Shown here piece by piece: positions 1-8,655 of a stretch of 49,297 bases of DNA. The stretch lies in contig NZ_JNKN01000015.1 of NCBI RefSeq assembly GCF_000702065.1, positions 1 to 49,297 of the forward strand, in the 5' to 3' direction. Made by a program: the position numbers and the translations under genes. The notes under the pieces were generated by a model. That model worked only from the letters and a program-made list of their open reading frames with translations. It searched no databases and had not been told where the DNA came from. The stretch's first letter is position 1; each line of letters begins with the position of its first letter. This stretch comes from Kandleria vitulina DSM 20405. Lineage in GTDB: Bacteria; Bacillota_I; Bacilli_A; Erysipelotrichales; Coprobacillaceae.

Positions 1-75
1 TCGCTTTATGTCCATTATTAAAGAAAAACCTTATGTATTCTTGATTTTACTCTTTTCCTTTCAATATTTTTCTTA

Positions 76-81
76 TATAAT
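76..81 (+). promoter_or_regulatory. -10 box of the proS promoter
   Basis: A perfect TATAAT lies 28 bases upstream of the proS start codon, followed by the ribosome binding site AAAGGGG at 95-101. No good -35 hexamer is visible at the usual distance, and no T-box leader is seen. Confidence 0.45.
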
Positions 82-108
82 ATCAAAGAATACGAAAGGG
101 GAATAAAC

Positions 109-1548
109 ATGGCAAAAAATATTAAAAACGATGCCATTACATCAAGAGATGAAAACTTCGCCCAGTGGTATACAGATGTATGTCGTAAAGCTGAGCTAAT
201 GGATTATTCAAGTGTAAAGGGCTTTATCATCTATAGACCATATGGTTATGCGATGTGGGAACAGATTCAGAATTATATGGACAAAAGATTTAAGGAGACA
301 GGACATGAGAATGTCTATATGCCTTTAGTCATCCCTGAATCATTATTACAGAAAGAAAAGGATCACGTAGAAGGGTTCGCACCTGAATGTGCTGTTGTCA
401 CTAGAGGTGGTGTGAATGAATTAGAAGAAAATCTTATTATTAGACCAACTTCTGAAACATTATTTAGTGAACATTATGCTAAAATCGTAAAATCATATCG
501 TGATCTTCCAAAGAAATATAATCAGTGGTGCTCTGTTGTACGTTGGGAAAAAACCACAAGACCATTTTTAAGAGGATCTGAATTCTTATGGCAGGAAGGT
601 CATACAGTTCATGCCACTGAAGAAGAAGCAAGAAAAGAAACTTTACAGATGAGAGATATCTATCTTGAAACAGCTAAGGATGTTCTTGCGATTCCAATGT
701 TGACAGGGAGAAAGACAGACAAAGAAAAATTTGCAGGTGCTGAAGAAACTTATACAATTGAAGCATTGATGCATGATGGAAAAGTTCTTCAGTCTGGTAC
801 TTCTCACTATTTTGGACAGGGATTTGCGGAAGCATTCGGTATTCAGTTCTTAGATAAGGATAATAAACAGAAATTTGTTCATCAGACTTCATGGGGTGTA
901 TCTACACGTCTATTAGGTGCAATCATCATGGTACATGGTGATGACAATGGTTTAGTGTTACCTCCAAGAGTCGCACCTACTCAGGTTGTTATTGTACCAA
1001 TCATGCAGAAAAAAGAAGGTGTATTGGATAAAGCTTATGAAATGGCTGAACAGCTTAAGAAACAGGGAATCAGAGTTAAAGTTGATGATTCTGATAAATC
1101 ACCAGGATGGAAATTCTCTGAAGCTGAAATGCGTGGTATTCCAGTACGTATTGAAGTGGGTCCAAGAGATATCGAAAATGGTCAGTGCATTGTTGCTAAA
1201 CGTAATGATGGCAAGAAAGAAACAGTGGCACTTGATGAACATTTAGGTGATTATGTTATCAATCTGATGAATACAATTCATGATGAAATGTATAAGAAAG
1301 CAGAAGAACATCTTCAAGCACATATCACACATTCAGAAGACTTCAATGAATTTGGAGATATTCTTGACAATAAAGGTGGCTATATTGAAACATACTGGTG
1401 TGGCGATCTAGATTGTGAAATGAAAGTGAAAGATGAATATCAGGCAACAAGCAGATGCTACCGTCCTGATGAAGCTAAAGAAGATGCTGTTTGTCCTTGC
1501 TGTGGCAAGAAAGCTAAACATATCATCTACTATGCAAGAGCTTATTAG
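109..1548 (+). CDS. proS: Proline-tRNA ligase, eukaryote/archaea-like short type
   Basis: Charges tRNA-Pro with proline in the cytoplasm. The 479-residue protein has the class II synthetase motifs in order: motif 1 around GHENVYMPLVIP, motif 2 around RWEKTTRPFLRGSEFLWQEG, and motif 3 around GWKFSEAEMRGIPVRIEVGP. It lacks the large editing insertion of the long bacterial ProRS. Instead it has a C-terminal zinc-type domain (WCGDLDC, then CPCC) and ends in YYARAY, as in the eukaryote/archaea-like family found in some Firmicutes and Mycoplasma relatives. The start follows AAAGGGG with good spacing. It appears monocistronic, with a terminator immediately after the stop. Confidence 0.97.
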   Translation: MAKNIKNDAITSRDENFAQWYTDVCRKAELMDYSSVKGFIIYRPYGYAMWEQIQNYMDKRFKETGHENVYMPLVIPESLLQKEKDHVEGFAPECAVVTRGGVNELEENLIIRPTSETLFSEHYAKIVKSYRDLPKKYNQWCSVVRWEKTTRPFLRGSEFLWQEGHTVHATEEEARKETLQMRDIYLETAKDVLAIPMLTGRKTDKEKFAGAEETYTIEALMHDGKVLQSGTSHYFGQGFAEAFGIQFLDKDNKQKFVHQTSWGVSTRLLGAIIMVHGDDNGLVLPPRVAPTQVVIVPIMQKKEGVLDKAYEMAEQLKKQGIRVKVDDSDKSPGWKFSEAEMRGIPVRIEVGPRDIENGQCIVAKRNDGKKETVALDEHLGDYVINLMNTIHDEMYKKAEEHLQAHITHSEDFNEFGDILDNKGGYIETYWCGDLDCEMKVKDEYQATSRCYRPDEAKEDAVCPCCGKKAKHIIYYARAY

Positions 1549-1575
1549 AACTTAGATTATTCTAAGTTCTTTTTT
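1548..1575 (+). terminator. Rho-independent terminator after proS
   Basis: Perfect 9-bp stem (GAACTTAGA / TCTAAGTTC) with a TTAT loop, followed by TTTTTT. The stem starts on the last base of the stop codon. Confidence 0.9.
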
Positions 1576-1625
1576 CTACATTTTTTAAAAGAATGTGTTA
1601 CAATTTTATAGAAAGAGGTAAAAGT

Positions 1626-2360
1626 ATGTTATACATGACAAGAGAAGAACGTTATATTTCATTAGATCATATGCCCAATACAAGAGATTTAGGTGGCTAT
1701 GAAACACAGGATGGTCATTATACAAAGGCTCATCACTTTGTTCGTGCATCAGGTCCTTATGAATGTAGTGATCATGATTTAGATAAACTCTATGATTATG
1801 GAGTACGTGTAACCATCGACTTACGAAGTGATTTTGAGAAAAAAGCAATGGCTTCTCGCTTTAGTGAAGATGACCGCTTTGAAAACATTGAAATCAATCT
1901 TCTAGATACTGAAGTCGTCAAGGTAGTACCAGAAGAAGTCAAGGAATACAAAGATCTTGGCGGTGTCTATATTTATGCATTAGAAGCACATAAGCAACAG
2001 ATCAAAGAGGTATTTGATGTCTTCCTTAATCATCTTTATGATTGTGTTCTATTCCACTGCTCAGCAGGAAAAGATAGAACAGGTATCATCTCTGCCTTAT
2101 TGTTGGATTTAGCAGGATGTCATGACTACGATATCGTCAAAGATTACAGTGAGTCTTACTCCAACAATATGGAAATTATTGAACAGCTTGAAGAAAACAT
2201 GGATGAAGCGACAAGAGCTTATTTAAATTCATCTCCACGTTACATGATGATCATGATAGATTTCCTTCGTGAACATTATGGCAGTGCCTATAGCTACTTA
2301 TTGGATATTGGTCTTACTGAAGATGAAATCAATGATATTAAAGATAGCTTTATTATTTAA
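1626..2360 (+). CDS. Tyrosine/serine protein phosphatase family protein
   Basis: Predicted cysteine-dependent phosphatase of the Y_phosphatase3 type (lipid/protein tyrosine phosphatases of Firmicutes). The P-loop signature HCSAGKDRTG is at residues 144-153, with Cys145 as nucleophile and Arg151 binding phosphate. The N-terminal NTRDLGGY (residues 18-25) is also typical of the family. At 244 residues it has normal length, with no signal peptide or membrane segment. The start at 1626 is chosen because GAAAGAGG lies just upstream; an upstream in-frame ATG at 1593 has no ribosome binding site. The substrate cannot be told from sequence. Confidence 0.85.
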   Translation: MLYMTREERYISLDHMPNTRDLGGYETQDGHYTKAHHFVRASGPYECSDHDLDKLYDYGVRVTIDLRSDFEKKAMASRFSEDDRFENIEINLLDTEVVKVVPEEVKEYKDLGGVYIYALEAHKQQIKEVFDVFLNHLYDCVLFHCSAGKDRTGIISALLLDLAGCHDYDIVKDYSESYSNNMEIIEQLEENMDEATRAYLNSSPRYMMIMIDFLREHYGSAYSYLLDIGLTEDEINDIKDSFII

Positions 2361-2361
2361 G

Positions 2362-2406
2362 AAAAGAACCTCCTATTTGTGAATACAAGGATAGGAGGTT
2401 CTTTTT
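2362..2406 (+). terminator. Terminator whose 3' arm holds the next gene's Shine-Dalgarno
   Basis: Stem of about 14 bp: AAAGAACCTCCTAT at 2363-2376 pairs with ATAGGAGGTTCTTT at 2391-2404, then T residues. The AGGAGG at 2393-2398 in the 3' arm is also the ribosome binding site for the ATG at 2407, so folding would both end transcription and hide that site. Confidence 0.8.
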
Positions 2407-2742
2407 ATGCAAGTAGAAACAATGCTTTACTTTGATCGCTATCTTCAATCAAAGAGGTGTCTTGAAGAAATATATGGACGTAACTATTATCCTTCACAGA
2501 AGCACAGTGAAGTTAGTCCAGGAAGCTATTACTTGAATAGACTTATGGATAAGGAAGCGTATTTAAAGAAATATGTTTCCTATATTGATTCTTTTAAATC
2601 TGAGTATCAGGAAGATTATCGTATTCTTGAAGATGATTATTATCATCGTGTTCATTATTATACCTCGCAAAGTACCTATTATCGAAAGAGAAGATTGGCA
2701 GAAGATCATTTTTTAAATTACATGAAAAGGTATTATGATTGA
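2407..2742 (+). CDS. Hypothetical small tyrosine-rich protein
   Basis: Not recognised. The 111-residue protein is rich in Tyr, Asp, Glu and Lys/Arg, with short runs such as YYHRVHYYTSQSTYYRKRR. It has no membrane segment, no cysteine motif and no signal peptide, so it is probably a soluble, partly helical cytoplasmic protein. Its AGGAGG (2393-2398) lies inside the terminator stem of the gene before, eight bases before the ATG, so translation may depend on read-through and on how that hairpin folds. Its stop codon overlaps the -35 box of the acyl carrier protein promoter. The start with strong spacing supports a real gene. Confidence 0.6.
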   Translation: MQVETMLYFDRYLQSKRCLEEIYGRNYYPSQKHSEVSPGSYYLNRLMDKEAYLKKYVSYIDSFKSEYQEDYRILEDDYYHRVHYYTSQSTYYRKRRLAEDHFLNYMKRYYD

Positions 2743-2766
2743 GTTTTCATTTTTTTCTTGTATAAT
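2739..2766 (+). promoter_or_regulatory. Promoter of the acyl carrier protein gene
   Basis: TTGAGT at 2739-2744 and TATAAT at 2761-2766 with a 16-base spacer. The -35 box overlaps the stop codon of the preceding gene. Confidence 0.65.
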
Positions 2767-2788
2767 TATTTTGTGAGGTGAAATAATA

Positions 2789-3013
2789 ATGGATTATTTT
2801 GATAAAATCAAAGAAGCCTTAAGTGATAAACTTAATGGGAAAGAATTGACATTAGATTCTTCTTTTAGAGACTTAGGAATCGATTCTTTAGACTTAGTAG
2901 ATTTAGTATTCGCATTAGAAGAAGAAATCGGTACTGAATTTGAAGATGAAGAATTATTAAGCATTAAGACAGTTAAAGATTTATTAAATTTAATTGATGA
3001 AAAGACAAAATAA
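2789..3013 (+). CDS. acpP: Acyl carrier protein
   Basis: Small acidic carrier of fatty-acyl intermediates, of 74 residues. The phosphopantetheine attachment site is Ser33 in the motif LGIDSLDLVDLVFALEE, and the four-helix acidic composition is typical. It carries growing acyl chains in the cytoplasm for fatty acid synthesis or for a dedicated acylation reaction. It stands alone with its own promoter and terminator, not in a fab cluster, so whether it is the main ACP or a second one (for example for wall polymer D-alanylation) cannot be decided here. AGGTGAAATAATA precedes the start. Confidence 0.9.
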   Translation: MDYFDKIKEALSDKLNGKELTLDSSFRDLGIDSLDLVDLVFALEEEIGTEFEDEELLSIKTVKDLLNLIDEKTK

Positions 3014-3041
3014 CGCCTGTGCATTGCACAAGCGTTTTTTT
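3012..3041 (+). terminator. Terminator after acpP
   Basis: Hairpin from AACGC..TGTGC pairing with GCACA..GCGTT, with a short ATT loop and a run of seven T. Confidence 0.85.
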
Positions 3042-3073
3042 GTTCTTGAGACAACTTATTTTATGTGTTGCTT

Positions 3074-3097
3074 CCTTCATAATAATCATGAAGGAGG
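3074..3097 (+). promoter_or_regulatory. Hairpin overlapping the hcp ribosome binding site
   Basis: CCTTCAT (3074-3080) and ATGAAGG (3088-3094) form a perfect 7-bp inverted repeat with a seven-base loop. The 3' arm includes the first part of the AAGGAGG ribosome binding site of hcp. It could mask that site in the mRNA; this is inference only. Confidence 0.35.
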
Positions 3098-3103
3098 AAA
3101 AGT

Positions 3104-4717
3104 ATGGAAAATAAAATGTTTTGTTTCCAATGTCAGGAAACATTGAATTGTAAAGGATGTACACAATTTGGAGTATGCGGCAAGTCACCTTCATTATCAG
3201 CGATGCAGGATCTTTTGATTTATGTCACAAAAGCTTTGTCAGCTGTCTGTATGCAGCTTAGAAAAGAAGGAACAGCTATTGATCAGGAAATCAATCATCT
3301 TGTCACTACGAATCTTTTTACAACAATTACCAATGCGAATTTTAATGAAGAAGCCATTATTGAAAGAATAGAGAAGACCCTTGAAGTAAAGAAGCTTCTT
3401 TTAAAGAAAGTGAAAGGGGACGTTGTTCAAGCAGCTTTATGGGATGGTGAAAGAAAAGACTTTATCTCATATGCATTACAGGTAGGGGTGCTTTCATGTG
3501 AAGATGAAGATATCCGTTCTTTACGTGAACTTATTACCTATGGTCTAAAAGGACTTTCTGCCTATACAAAACATGCGAATGTACTTTTAAGAGAAGATGA
3601 AAGTATTGATGCATTTATTCAGGAAGGATTGGCAGCTACCTTGGATGATCAGTTAAATGTTGATGATCTTATTGCACTTACATTAAAGACTGGTGAATAT
3701 GGCATCAAGGGAATGGCGATGCTTGATAGAGCCAATACTGAGGCCTATGGTCATCCTCAGGTAAGCAATGTTTCCATAGAGGCAGGAACAAGACCAGGAA
3801 TTCTTATTTCTGGACATGATCTAAAGGATCTTGAATTATTGCTAGAACAAAGCAAAGATAGTGGGGTGGATGTCTATACGCATTCAGAAATGCTGGCAGG
3901 TCACTATTACCCATTCTTCAAGAAGTATCCTCATTTCATTGGCAATTACGGCAATGCATGGTGGAAGCAGAAGGAAGAGTTTGAAGCATTCAATGGTCCT
4001 ATTCTTATGACCACAAACTGTATTGTTCCACCTAAAGATAGCTATAAGAATAGATTATGGACAACTGGAGCAGCAGGCTATCCTGGATGTCGTCATATTG
4101 ATGAAAAGAAAGATTTCAGTGAAATCATCAATCAGGCAAAATCATGTCCTGCACCTACACCATTAGAAAGTGGCAGCATCGTAGGTGGCTTTGCGCATGA
4201 ACAGATCTTCAAGCTTACGGATCAAGTCGTTGAAGCTGTCAAGTCAGGTGCCATCAGAAAATTTGTCGTCATGGCTGGATGCGATGGTCGTCATGCCAGT
4301 CGATCATACTATACTGAATTTGCGAAAGCCTTGCCTCATGATTGCATGATACTTACTGCAGGATGTGCAAAATATAAATACAATAAGCTTCCATTAGGAG
4401 ATATCAACGGTATTCCTCGCGTCTTGGATGCAGGACAGTGTAATGATTCTTACTCGTTGGTACTTATCGCCTTAAAACTTAAGGAAATCTTTAATCTTGA
4501 AGATATCAATGATCTCTCAATCGTTTATAATATCGCCTGGTATGAACAAAAGGCTGTCATTGTTTTATTGGCACTTTTATCACTTGGCGTAAAGAATATT
4601 CATCTAGGACCAACATTGCCAGCTTTTATTTCACCAAATGTTCTTGATGTACTGGTCAACTCATTCAATATTCAATCCATCAGCAATGTAGATGTAGATA
4701 TCAAAGTGATGATGTAA
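3104..4717 (+). CDS. hcp: Hybrid cluster protein (hydroxylamine reductase / NO-stress protein)
   Basis: Cytoplasmic iron-sulfur protein of 537 residues, the usual length. The N-terminal cluster cysteines are Cys7, Cys10, Cys19 and Cys25 in [16 protein letters not shown]. Later hybrid-cluster motifs include [45 protein letters not shown] and WYEQKAV. The family reduces hydroxylamine in vitro and is linked to nitric oxide detoxification and protein S-nitrosation in anaerobes. It appears monocistronic, with AAGGAGG seven bases before the ATG and a strong terminator after it. No separate NADH oxidoreductase gene (hcr) is next to it. Confidence 0.95.
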   Translation: MENKMFCFQCQETLNCKGCTQFGVCGKSPSLSAMQDLLIYVTKALSAVCMQLRKEGTAIDQEINHLVTTNLFTTITNANFNEEAIIERIEKTLEVKKLLLKKVKGDVVQAALWDGERKDFISYALQVGVLSCEDEDIRSLRELITYGLKGLSAYTKHANVLLREDESIDAFIQEGLAATLDDQLNVDDLIALTLKTGEYGIKGMAMLDRANTEAYGHPQVSNVSIEAGTRPGILISGHDLKDLELLLEQSKDSGVDVYTHSEMLAGHYYPFFKKYPHFIGNYGNAWWKQKEEFEAFNGPILMTTNCIVPPKDSYKNRLWTTGAAGYPGCRHIDEKKDFSEIINQAKSCPAPTPLESGSIVGGFAHEQIFKLTDQVVEAVKSGAIRKFVVMAGCDGRHASRSYYTEFAKALPHDCMILTAGCAKYKYNKLPLGDINGIPRVLDAGQCNDSYSLVLIALKLKEIFNLEDINDLSIVYNIAWYEQKAVIVLLALLSLGVKNIHLGPTLPAFISPNVLDVLVNSFNIQSISNVDVDIKVMM

Positions 4718-4755
4718 AAATGTACTCTTTTAAAAGAGTGCATTTTTTCTTTTTT
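4717..4755 (+). terminator. Terminator after hcp
   Basis: AAATGTACTCTTT pairs imperfectly with AAAGAGTGCATTT, followed by TTTTTTC and more T residues. Confidence 0.8.
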
Positions 4756-4822
4756 GACCCACCGTGCGAAAACGCTTTAAAAAGGTAGAGTGGTAGAATA
4801 AGTAAGCAAGAAGGATTGAAAA

Positions 4823-4993
4823 ATGAAAAACATGAACAAATCAATTGAAAACAGCGAAGTGGTAAGCATTCTTAAAACACAAACACTTATGAAATTTGAG
4901 AAGGAACATTTTGATCTTATGTGTGGGCATGATGAATACGAACCGTACTGGAGCTTAGAGACAGAAAAAAGCAAGATACATATTGGAAAATGA
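4823..4993 (+). CDS. Hypothetical short protein, possibly a truncated gene
   Basis: A 56-residue reading frame preceded by AAGAAGGATTG. It is acidic/basic mixed, with the phrase FDLMCGHDEYEPYWSLE and no membrane segment. I do not recognise a family. The DNA after it (4994-5225) has no intact frame on either strand but contains frame pieces without starts or with early stops, so this may be the N-terminal part of a gene that has decayed. It lies next to an insertion-sequence remnant, in line with a deletion-prone spot. Confidence 0.35.
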   Translation: MKNMNKSIENSEVVSILKTQTLMKFEKEHFDLMCGHDEYEPYWSLETEKSKIHIGK

Positions 4994-5225
4994 TCAATCG
5001 ATGAACTTCTATGCAAGACATTGCCATTTCACGACAAGATCGAGTTGTGTATCATTCAGCTAATAAAAGTCATGAGTTTGATAACTACGAAAACATTTGA
5101 AGATGATTGGCATGGACAGTGAGAGTGCTAAGGCAGAAACAAGTGTTCCCTCACATTCGCTTTGGCAATTTGACATTCTTGATGGCAGTAGAGCTAAACA
5201 GTGGTCAAATTTCGAATTCTTTTTC
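4994..5225. other. Non-coding stretch, probably decayed gene sequence
   Basis: No intact gene, tRNA or terminator is seen. On the plus strand short open pieces follow one another in different frames, including one beginning near 5103 (MIGMDSESAKAE...) of about 50 codons with no ribosome binding site. This looks like a gene broken by frameshifts, but I cannot assign a family. Confidence 0.4.
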
Positions 5226-5399
5226 GGCTATTTCAGTAACAGTAAGACCTTTTGAGCTATACATTCACGTTCAATTAGTGTAAGATGTTTATGGTGGCTC
5301 ATAGAATAATCCTCCTTTATGATTTGTATTCCCAAGCACATTATAAAACGGATTTTCTATGAGTTACTTTTTTTGTTGCACTTAGATTATAAATTCAAG
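5226..5399 (-). mobile_element. Truncated left end of an IS30-family element
   Basis: Reading the minus strand from 5399, the first 97 or so bases match the IS30 remnant at 17921-18018 base for base, including the terminal repeat CTTGAATTTATAATCTAAG, the AAAGGAGG ribosome binding site and the transposase start. The encoded start is MSHHKHLTLIERECI; a roughly 12-base stretch present here (CACCATAAACAT) is missing in the other copy, while here about 10-15 bases after the ECI codons are missing, which breaks the frame. Similarity stops after GAAATAGCC at 5226. The right end is absent. Confidence 0.8.
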
Positions 5400-5403
5400 C
5401 CAT

Positions 5404-5429
5404 AAAAAAGTTCCTGGAATTCCAGGAAC
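5404..5429 (-). terminator. Terminator after the flippase gene
   Basis: Perfect 20-base palindrome GTTCCTGGAATTCCAGGAAC at 5410-5429, followed on the minus strand by TTTTTT. It starts on the last base of the stop codon. A run of T on the plus side means it may work in both directions. Confidence 0.88.
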
Positions 5430-7060
5430 TATTTTTTATAGAATCGATTTGCGATTTTATCCATATAAGGAATATTGTAGATTGTATCGGGATGATCTTT
5501 ATAAAGATAAAGAATCACTACAAAATAAACAATTATGGCAAGTCCAATTGCTACTACCAATGGAATAAGTACACGATGTGTAAACATAAATAGCACAGTA
5601 TAGCTTCCATATGCGACTACGCCCATGATGACTGCAGCAATAAGCGGTAAGATGAAGATGCGTTTCCACTTATACTTGAAATGCACAAGCTTAACAAGTG
5701 CACGCTGGTTGGTAATGCACATCTGCAATGCATAAAGTGCAGAACCGATAGCTAGCGAATATAATGAGAATTCATGTAAGTTTGCGCTAGGAATCAATAA
5801 AAGCAATGCAGCAAGAATAATTAAATGTGTTACTAAGGCAACGGCAGCATTCTTCAATGGAATGTTAGGATGGCTGATAGCCTGAAGAATACCATTGGAA
5901 ATAGTTGATAGCCCATAGAAGATTGTAGCACATGATCCAATTGTCAGTGTTGTAGCTGCAAGTGAAAGTGTGGCCTTCTGAGGGAAGAGCACACCCATGA
6001 TTGGATAAGATAATACGGCAAGTCCTACTGCACATGGAATAATGACAAGCATGGCAACAGAGATGCTGTTTTCAATATTGGCACGTACATCTTTCAAATT
6101 ATCTAAGGCGTAACTTGAAGAGATGGCAGGAATGGATGCTGTTGACATTGCGGATGCAAGGGCAACAGGGACATTCATAAGGACAGTGTATTTACCAGCA
6201 TAGACCCCATATAGAGAAGTAGCGGCGTCATGTCCTAAGCCTCTGAAGTTCATGATCATGTAGTAAAGTGACATATCGATAATTGTAACAAGGTTATAGA
6301 CACAAGTTGCAATAATGATTGGTGTCACAATTGTCAAAATTGACTTGAAAATTTCTTTTGTAGTTGCGATTCTCTCGTTTTCATTGACATTCTTTGATTC
6401 TTCAAAATCACCGTGATCATTGAAATACTTGTAGACAAGATAAATCAAGGCAATAAGAACGCCGGCTCCAGTACCAAGGGCACTTCCGGCAGAGCCAAGG
6501 CTTGCTTTTGCGACATGTGAGCTGTTGGCTCCTAATCCTTTAATAAAGAGGTAGGCTGCACCAACAGAAACAATGGCGTTAAGAAGCTGTTCAACAATCT
6601 GTGAGATTGAAGTGTACTTTGTTGTATTATGTGCCTGGAAGTATCCTCTCATGACACCGACTAATCCGGAGAAGAAGATAGTTGGACAAAGTACCTGCAA
6701 TGTCATTGCAGCGCCTTTTGCGCTAAGGGCGAAAGGTGCAGCGATGAATGTGATGGTTGCGACCACAGAACCAATGATTGAAATATAGATCAATGCACAT
6801 TTAAAGATCTTGCGTGCATTGCCATATTCTTCAAGAGCAATCTTTTCGCTGATCAGCTTAGAGATTGCGGTCGGAATACTGTAAGAAGAAAGCAGAAGAA
6901 TCATGGCATAGACATTATAGGCTGTGGAATAGTAGCCATTTCCTAAATCGCCAATCATACGTGTCAGTGGGCTTCGATAAAGAACCCCGATAATACGGAC
7001 AACGATACCTGCTAAAGCCAGGATTCCGGCTTGTTTAACGACAGTCTTTGATTTATTCAT
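5429..7060 (-). CDS. MOP-superfamily flippase (SpoVB/MurJ-like polysaccharide exporter)
   Basis: Integral membrane protein of 543 residues with about 14 hydrophobic segments. The N-terminus (KQAGILALAGIVVRIIGVLYRSPLTRMIGDLGNGYYSTAYNVY) is typical of the SpoVB/YtgP branch of the MOP flippases. Such proteins move lipid-linked precursors, such as lipid II, across the membrane; in several Firmicutes the YtgP/MurJ group is the essential lipid II flippase. It is transcribed away from pyrF, alone, and ends in a strong terminator. It could also serve the teichoic acid or capsule pathway encoded next door; the substrate cannot be decided from sequence. The start at 7060 is preceded by AGGAGTG on the minus strand. 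Confidence 0.85.
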   Translation of the reverse strand: MNKSKTVVKQAGILALAGIVVRIIGVLYRSPLTRMIGDLGNGYYSTAYNVYAMILLLSSYSIPTAISKLISEKIALEEYGNARKIFKCALIYISIIGSVVATITFIAAPFALSAKGAAMTLQVLCPTIFFSGLVGVMRGYFQAHNTTKYTSISQIVEQLLNAIVSVGAAYLFIKGLGANSSHVAKASLGSAGSALGTGAGVLIALIYLVYKYFNDHGDFEESKNVNENERIATTKEIFKSILTIVTPIIIATCVYNLVTIIDMSLYYMIMNFRGLGHDAATSLYGVYAGKYTVLMNVPVALASAMSTASIPAISSSYALDNLKDVRANIENSISVAMLVIIPCAVGLAVLSYPIMGVLFPQKATLSLAATTLTIGSCATIFYGLSTISNGILQAISHPNIPLKNAAVALVTHLIILAALLLLIPSANLHEFSLYSLAIGSALYALQMCITNQRALVKLVHFKYKWKRIFILPLIAAVIMGVVAYGSYTVLFMFTHRVLIPLVVAIGLAIIVYFVVILYLYKDHPDTIYNIPYMDKIANRFYKK

Positions 7061-7223
7061 TTTTTCACTCCTATTTAATTGTCATATCATCTCGAATGTA
7101 CACCAAATTGAGGATGAATGCAAATCAGAATAAGAAAATTATACAATAAAAAAACAAAATATTAACTTATATAGAAGGGTTTTCTTTGTTTTGTGAAGTT
7201 GTGTACGAAAACGGTATGAAGTA

Positions 7224-7232
7224 TGCTATAAT
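7224..7232 (+). promoter_or_regulatory. Extended -10 promoter for pyrF
   Basis: TGCTATAAT (7224-7232) is an extended -10 element, 28 bases before the pyrF start. The -35 region is weak, as often with extended -10 promoters. No PyrR attenuator is seen. Confidence 0.6.
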
Positions 7233-7259
7233 GGTACAAATGAATATGTGGAGGAATAT

Positions 7260-7973
7260 ATGAAAAACAATAAAGTCATTATTGCTTTAGATTTTAAGGA
7301 CAAAGAACATGTTTCGATGTTTTTAGATCAATTTAAAGAAGAGACTCTCTATGTCAAAGTAGGGATGGAACTTTTTTATGGAGAAGGTCCTGATATTATT
7401 AGGATGATAAAAGAAAAGGGACATAAGATCTTCTTGGATCTTAAATTGCATGATATCCCACATACTGTTCATCAGGCGATGAAACAGTTGGCAAGATTGG
7501 ATGTGGATATTGTCAATGTACATGCTTCTGGCAGCAAGAAGATGATGGAAGAAGCTATTTCTGGTTTAGAGGAAGGCAAGACTGGGGAAAAGAGACCGTT
7601 ATGTATTGCGGTTACTTGCTTGACATCTTTAGATCAGGATGTTCTTGATCAGGAGTTATTGATTCATGATTCATTAGAAGATGTTGTTGTCCATTGGGCA
7701 AGCAATGCCAAAGCGGCTGGTCTTGATGGTGTAGTTTGCTCACCATTGGAATCAAAGCCAATTCATGAAAAGCTTGGTACATCATTCTTGACAGTAACAC
7801 CAGGTATCCGCTTAGCTACTGATAGCGTTAATGATCAAAAGCGTGTTACGACACCAGCAATGGCTAGAGAATTAACATCAAGCTACATCGTTGTAGGACG
7901 ATCAATTACTGCAGCAACTGATCCAGTTGCAGCATATAAAGAAGTTGTAAGACAGTTTCAGGGGGAAGAGTAA
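7260..7973 (+). CDS. pyrF: Orotidine 5'-phosphate decarboxylase
   Basis: Last step of UMP synthesis: decarboxylates orotidine monophosphate. TIM-barrel protein of 237 residues with the catalytic motif [12 protein letters not shown] (Lys and Asp of the DxKxxDI signature), the N-terminal IIALDF, and the C-terminal TPGIR and SYIVVGRSI phosphate-binding loops. The start at 7260 follows GTGGAGG at the proper distance; an in-frame ATG at 7248 would lie upstream of that site. One base separates it from pyrE, so the two are co-transcribed. The rest of the pyrimidine pathway is not in this window. Confidence 0.96.
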   Translation: MKNNKVIIALDFKDKEHVSMFLDQFKEETLYVKVGMELFYGEGPDIIRMIKEKGHKIFLDLKLHDIPHTVHQAMKQLARLDVDIVNVHASGSKKMMEEAISGLEEGKTGEKRPLCIAVTCLTSLDQDVLDQELLIHDSLEDVVVHWASNAKAAGLDGVVCSPLESKPIHEKLGTSFLTVTPGIRLATDSVNDQKRVTTPAMARELTSSYIVVGRSITAATDPVAAYKEVVRQFQGEE

Positions 7974-7974
7974 T

Positions 7975-8613
7975 ATGGAAACAGCTAAGAAAATTGCAAA
8001 GGATTTATTAGATATCAAGGCGGTGTTTTTAAAGCCAGATCAGCCTTTTACTTGGGCATCAGGTATTAAGTCACCTATCTATTGTGATAATAGATTAACT
8101 TTATCTTATCCAGAAGTTAGAAAAGATGTAGAAGAAGGGTTAGCTGAACTTATCAGAACAAACTTCCCAGATGTAGAATGTCTTGAAGGGACTTCAACAG
8201 CTGGTATTGCACATGCCGCATTAACTGCTGATATTTTAGGGTTACCTATGGGGTATGTAAGAGGCTCTAACAAGACTCACGGTCGTCAGAATAAGATTGA
8301 AGGTGTAGTTAAGAAGGGGATGAAGGTTGTTGTAGTAGAAGATTTAATTTCTACTGGTGGATCTTCATTAGAAGTTGTTCAGGCTTTAAGAGATGCTGGA
8401 TGTGAAGTACTTGGTTTAGTTGCAATCTTTACTTATGGTTTACCAGCTGCTACAAAGAACTTTGAAGAAATGAATTGTAAGTATGTAACACTTTCATCTT
8501 ATGATGCATTATTGCCTGTAGCGATGGAAAATCATTATATTGAAGAAGCGGCTTTAGAAAAATTAAAAGCTTGGAAACAAGATCCTCAGGATGAATCTTG
8601 GATGGAAAAATAA
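7975..8613 (+). CDS. pyrE: Orotate phosphoribosyltransferase
   Basis: Joins orotate to PRPP to make orotidine monophosphate, feeding PyrF. The 212-residue protein has the PRPP-binding signature [14 protein letters not shown] at residues 118-131 and an N-terminal [16 protein letters not shown], both typical of bacterial PyrE. GGGGGAAGAG overlapping the end of pyrF serves as the ribosome binding site. No terminator separates it from the teichoic acid exporter genes 42 bases downstream, so UMP synthesis and wall polymer synthesis may share a transcript. Confidence 0.96.
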   Translation: METAKKIAKDLLDIKAVFLKPDQPFTWASGIKSPIYCDNRLTLSYPEVRKDVEEGLAELIRTNFPDVECLEGTSTAGIAHAALTADILGLPMGYVRGSNKTHGRQNKIEGVVKKGMKVVVVEDLISTGGSSLEVVQALRDAGCEVLGLVAIFTYGLPAATKNFEEMNCKYVTLSSYDALLPVAMENHYIEEAALEKLKAWKQDPQDESWMEK

Positions 8614-8655
8614 GTCGTTCTGAGGTCCTTGTATACGATTTAAAGGAGGTACTGT

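Noticed and set aside
1593-1625. Upstream in-frame ATG for the phosphatase gene
   Set aside because: It has no ribosome binding site, whereas the ATG at 1626 is preceded by GAAAGAGG.
4760-4790. CGAAAACGCTTT as a cre site before the small unknown gene
   Set aside because: Several fixed positions of the cre consensus are missing, unlike the site at 44755.
7061-7223. Possible PyrR attenuator or uracil-responsive leader before pyrF
   Set aside because: No terminator/antiterminator pair or PyrR-binding loop was seen, and the promoter lies only about 28 bases from the start.
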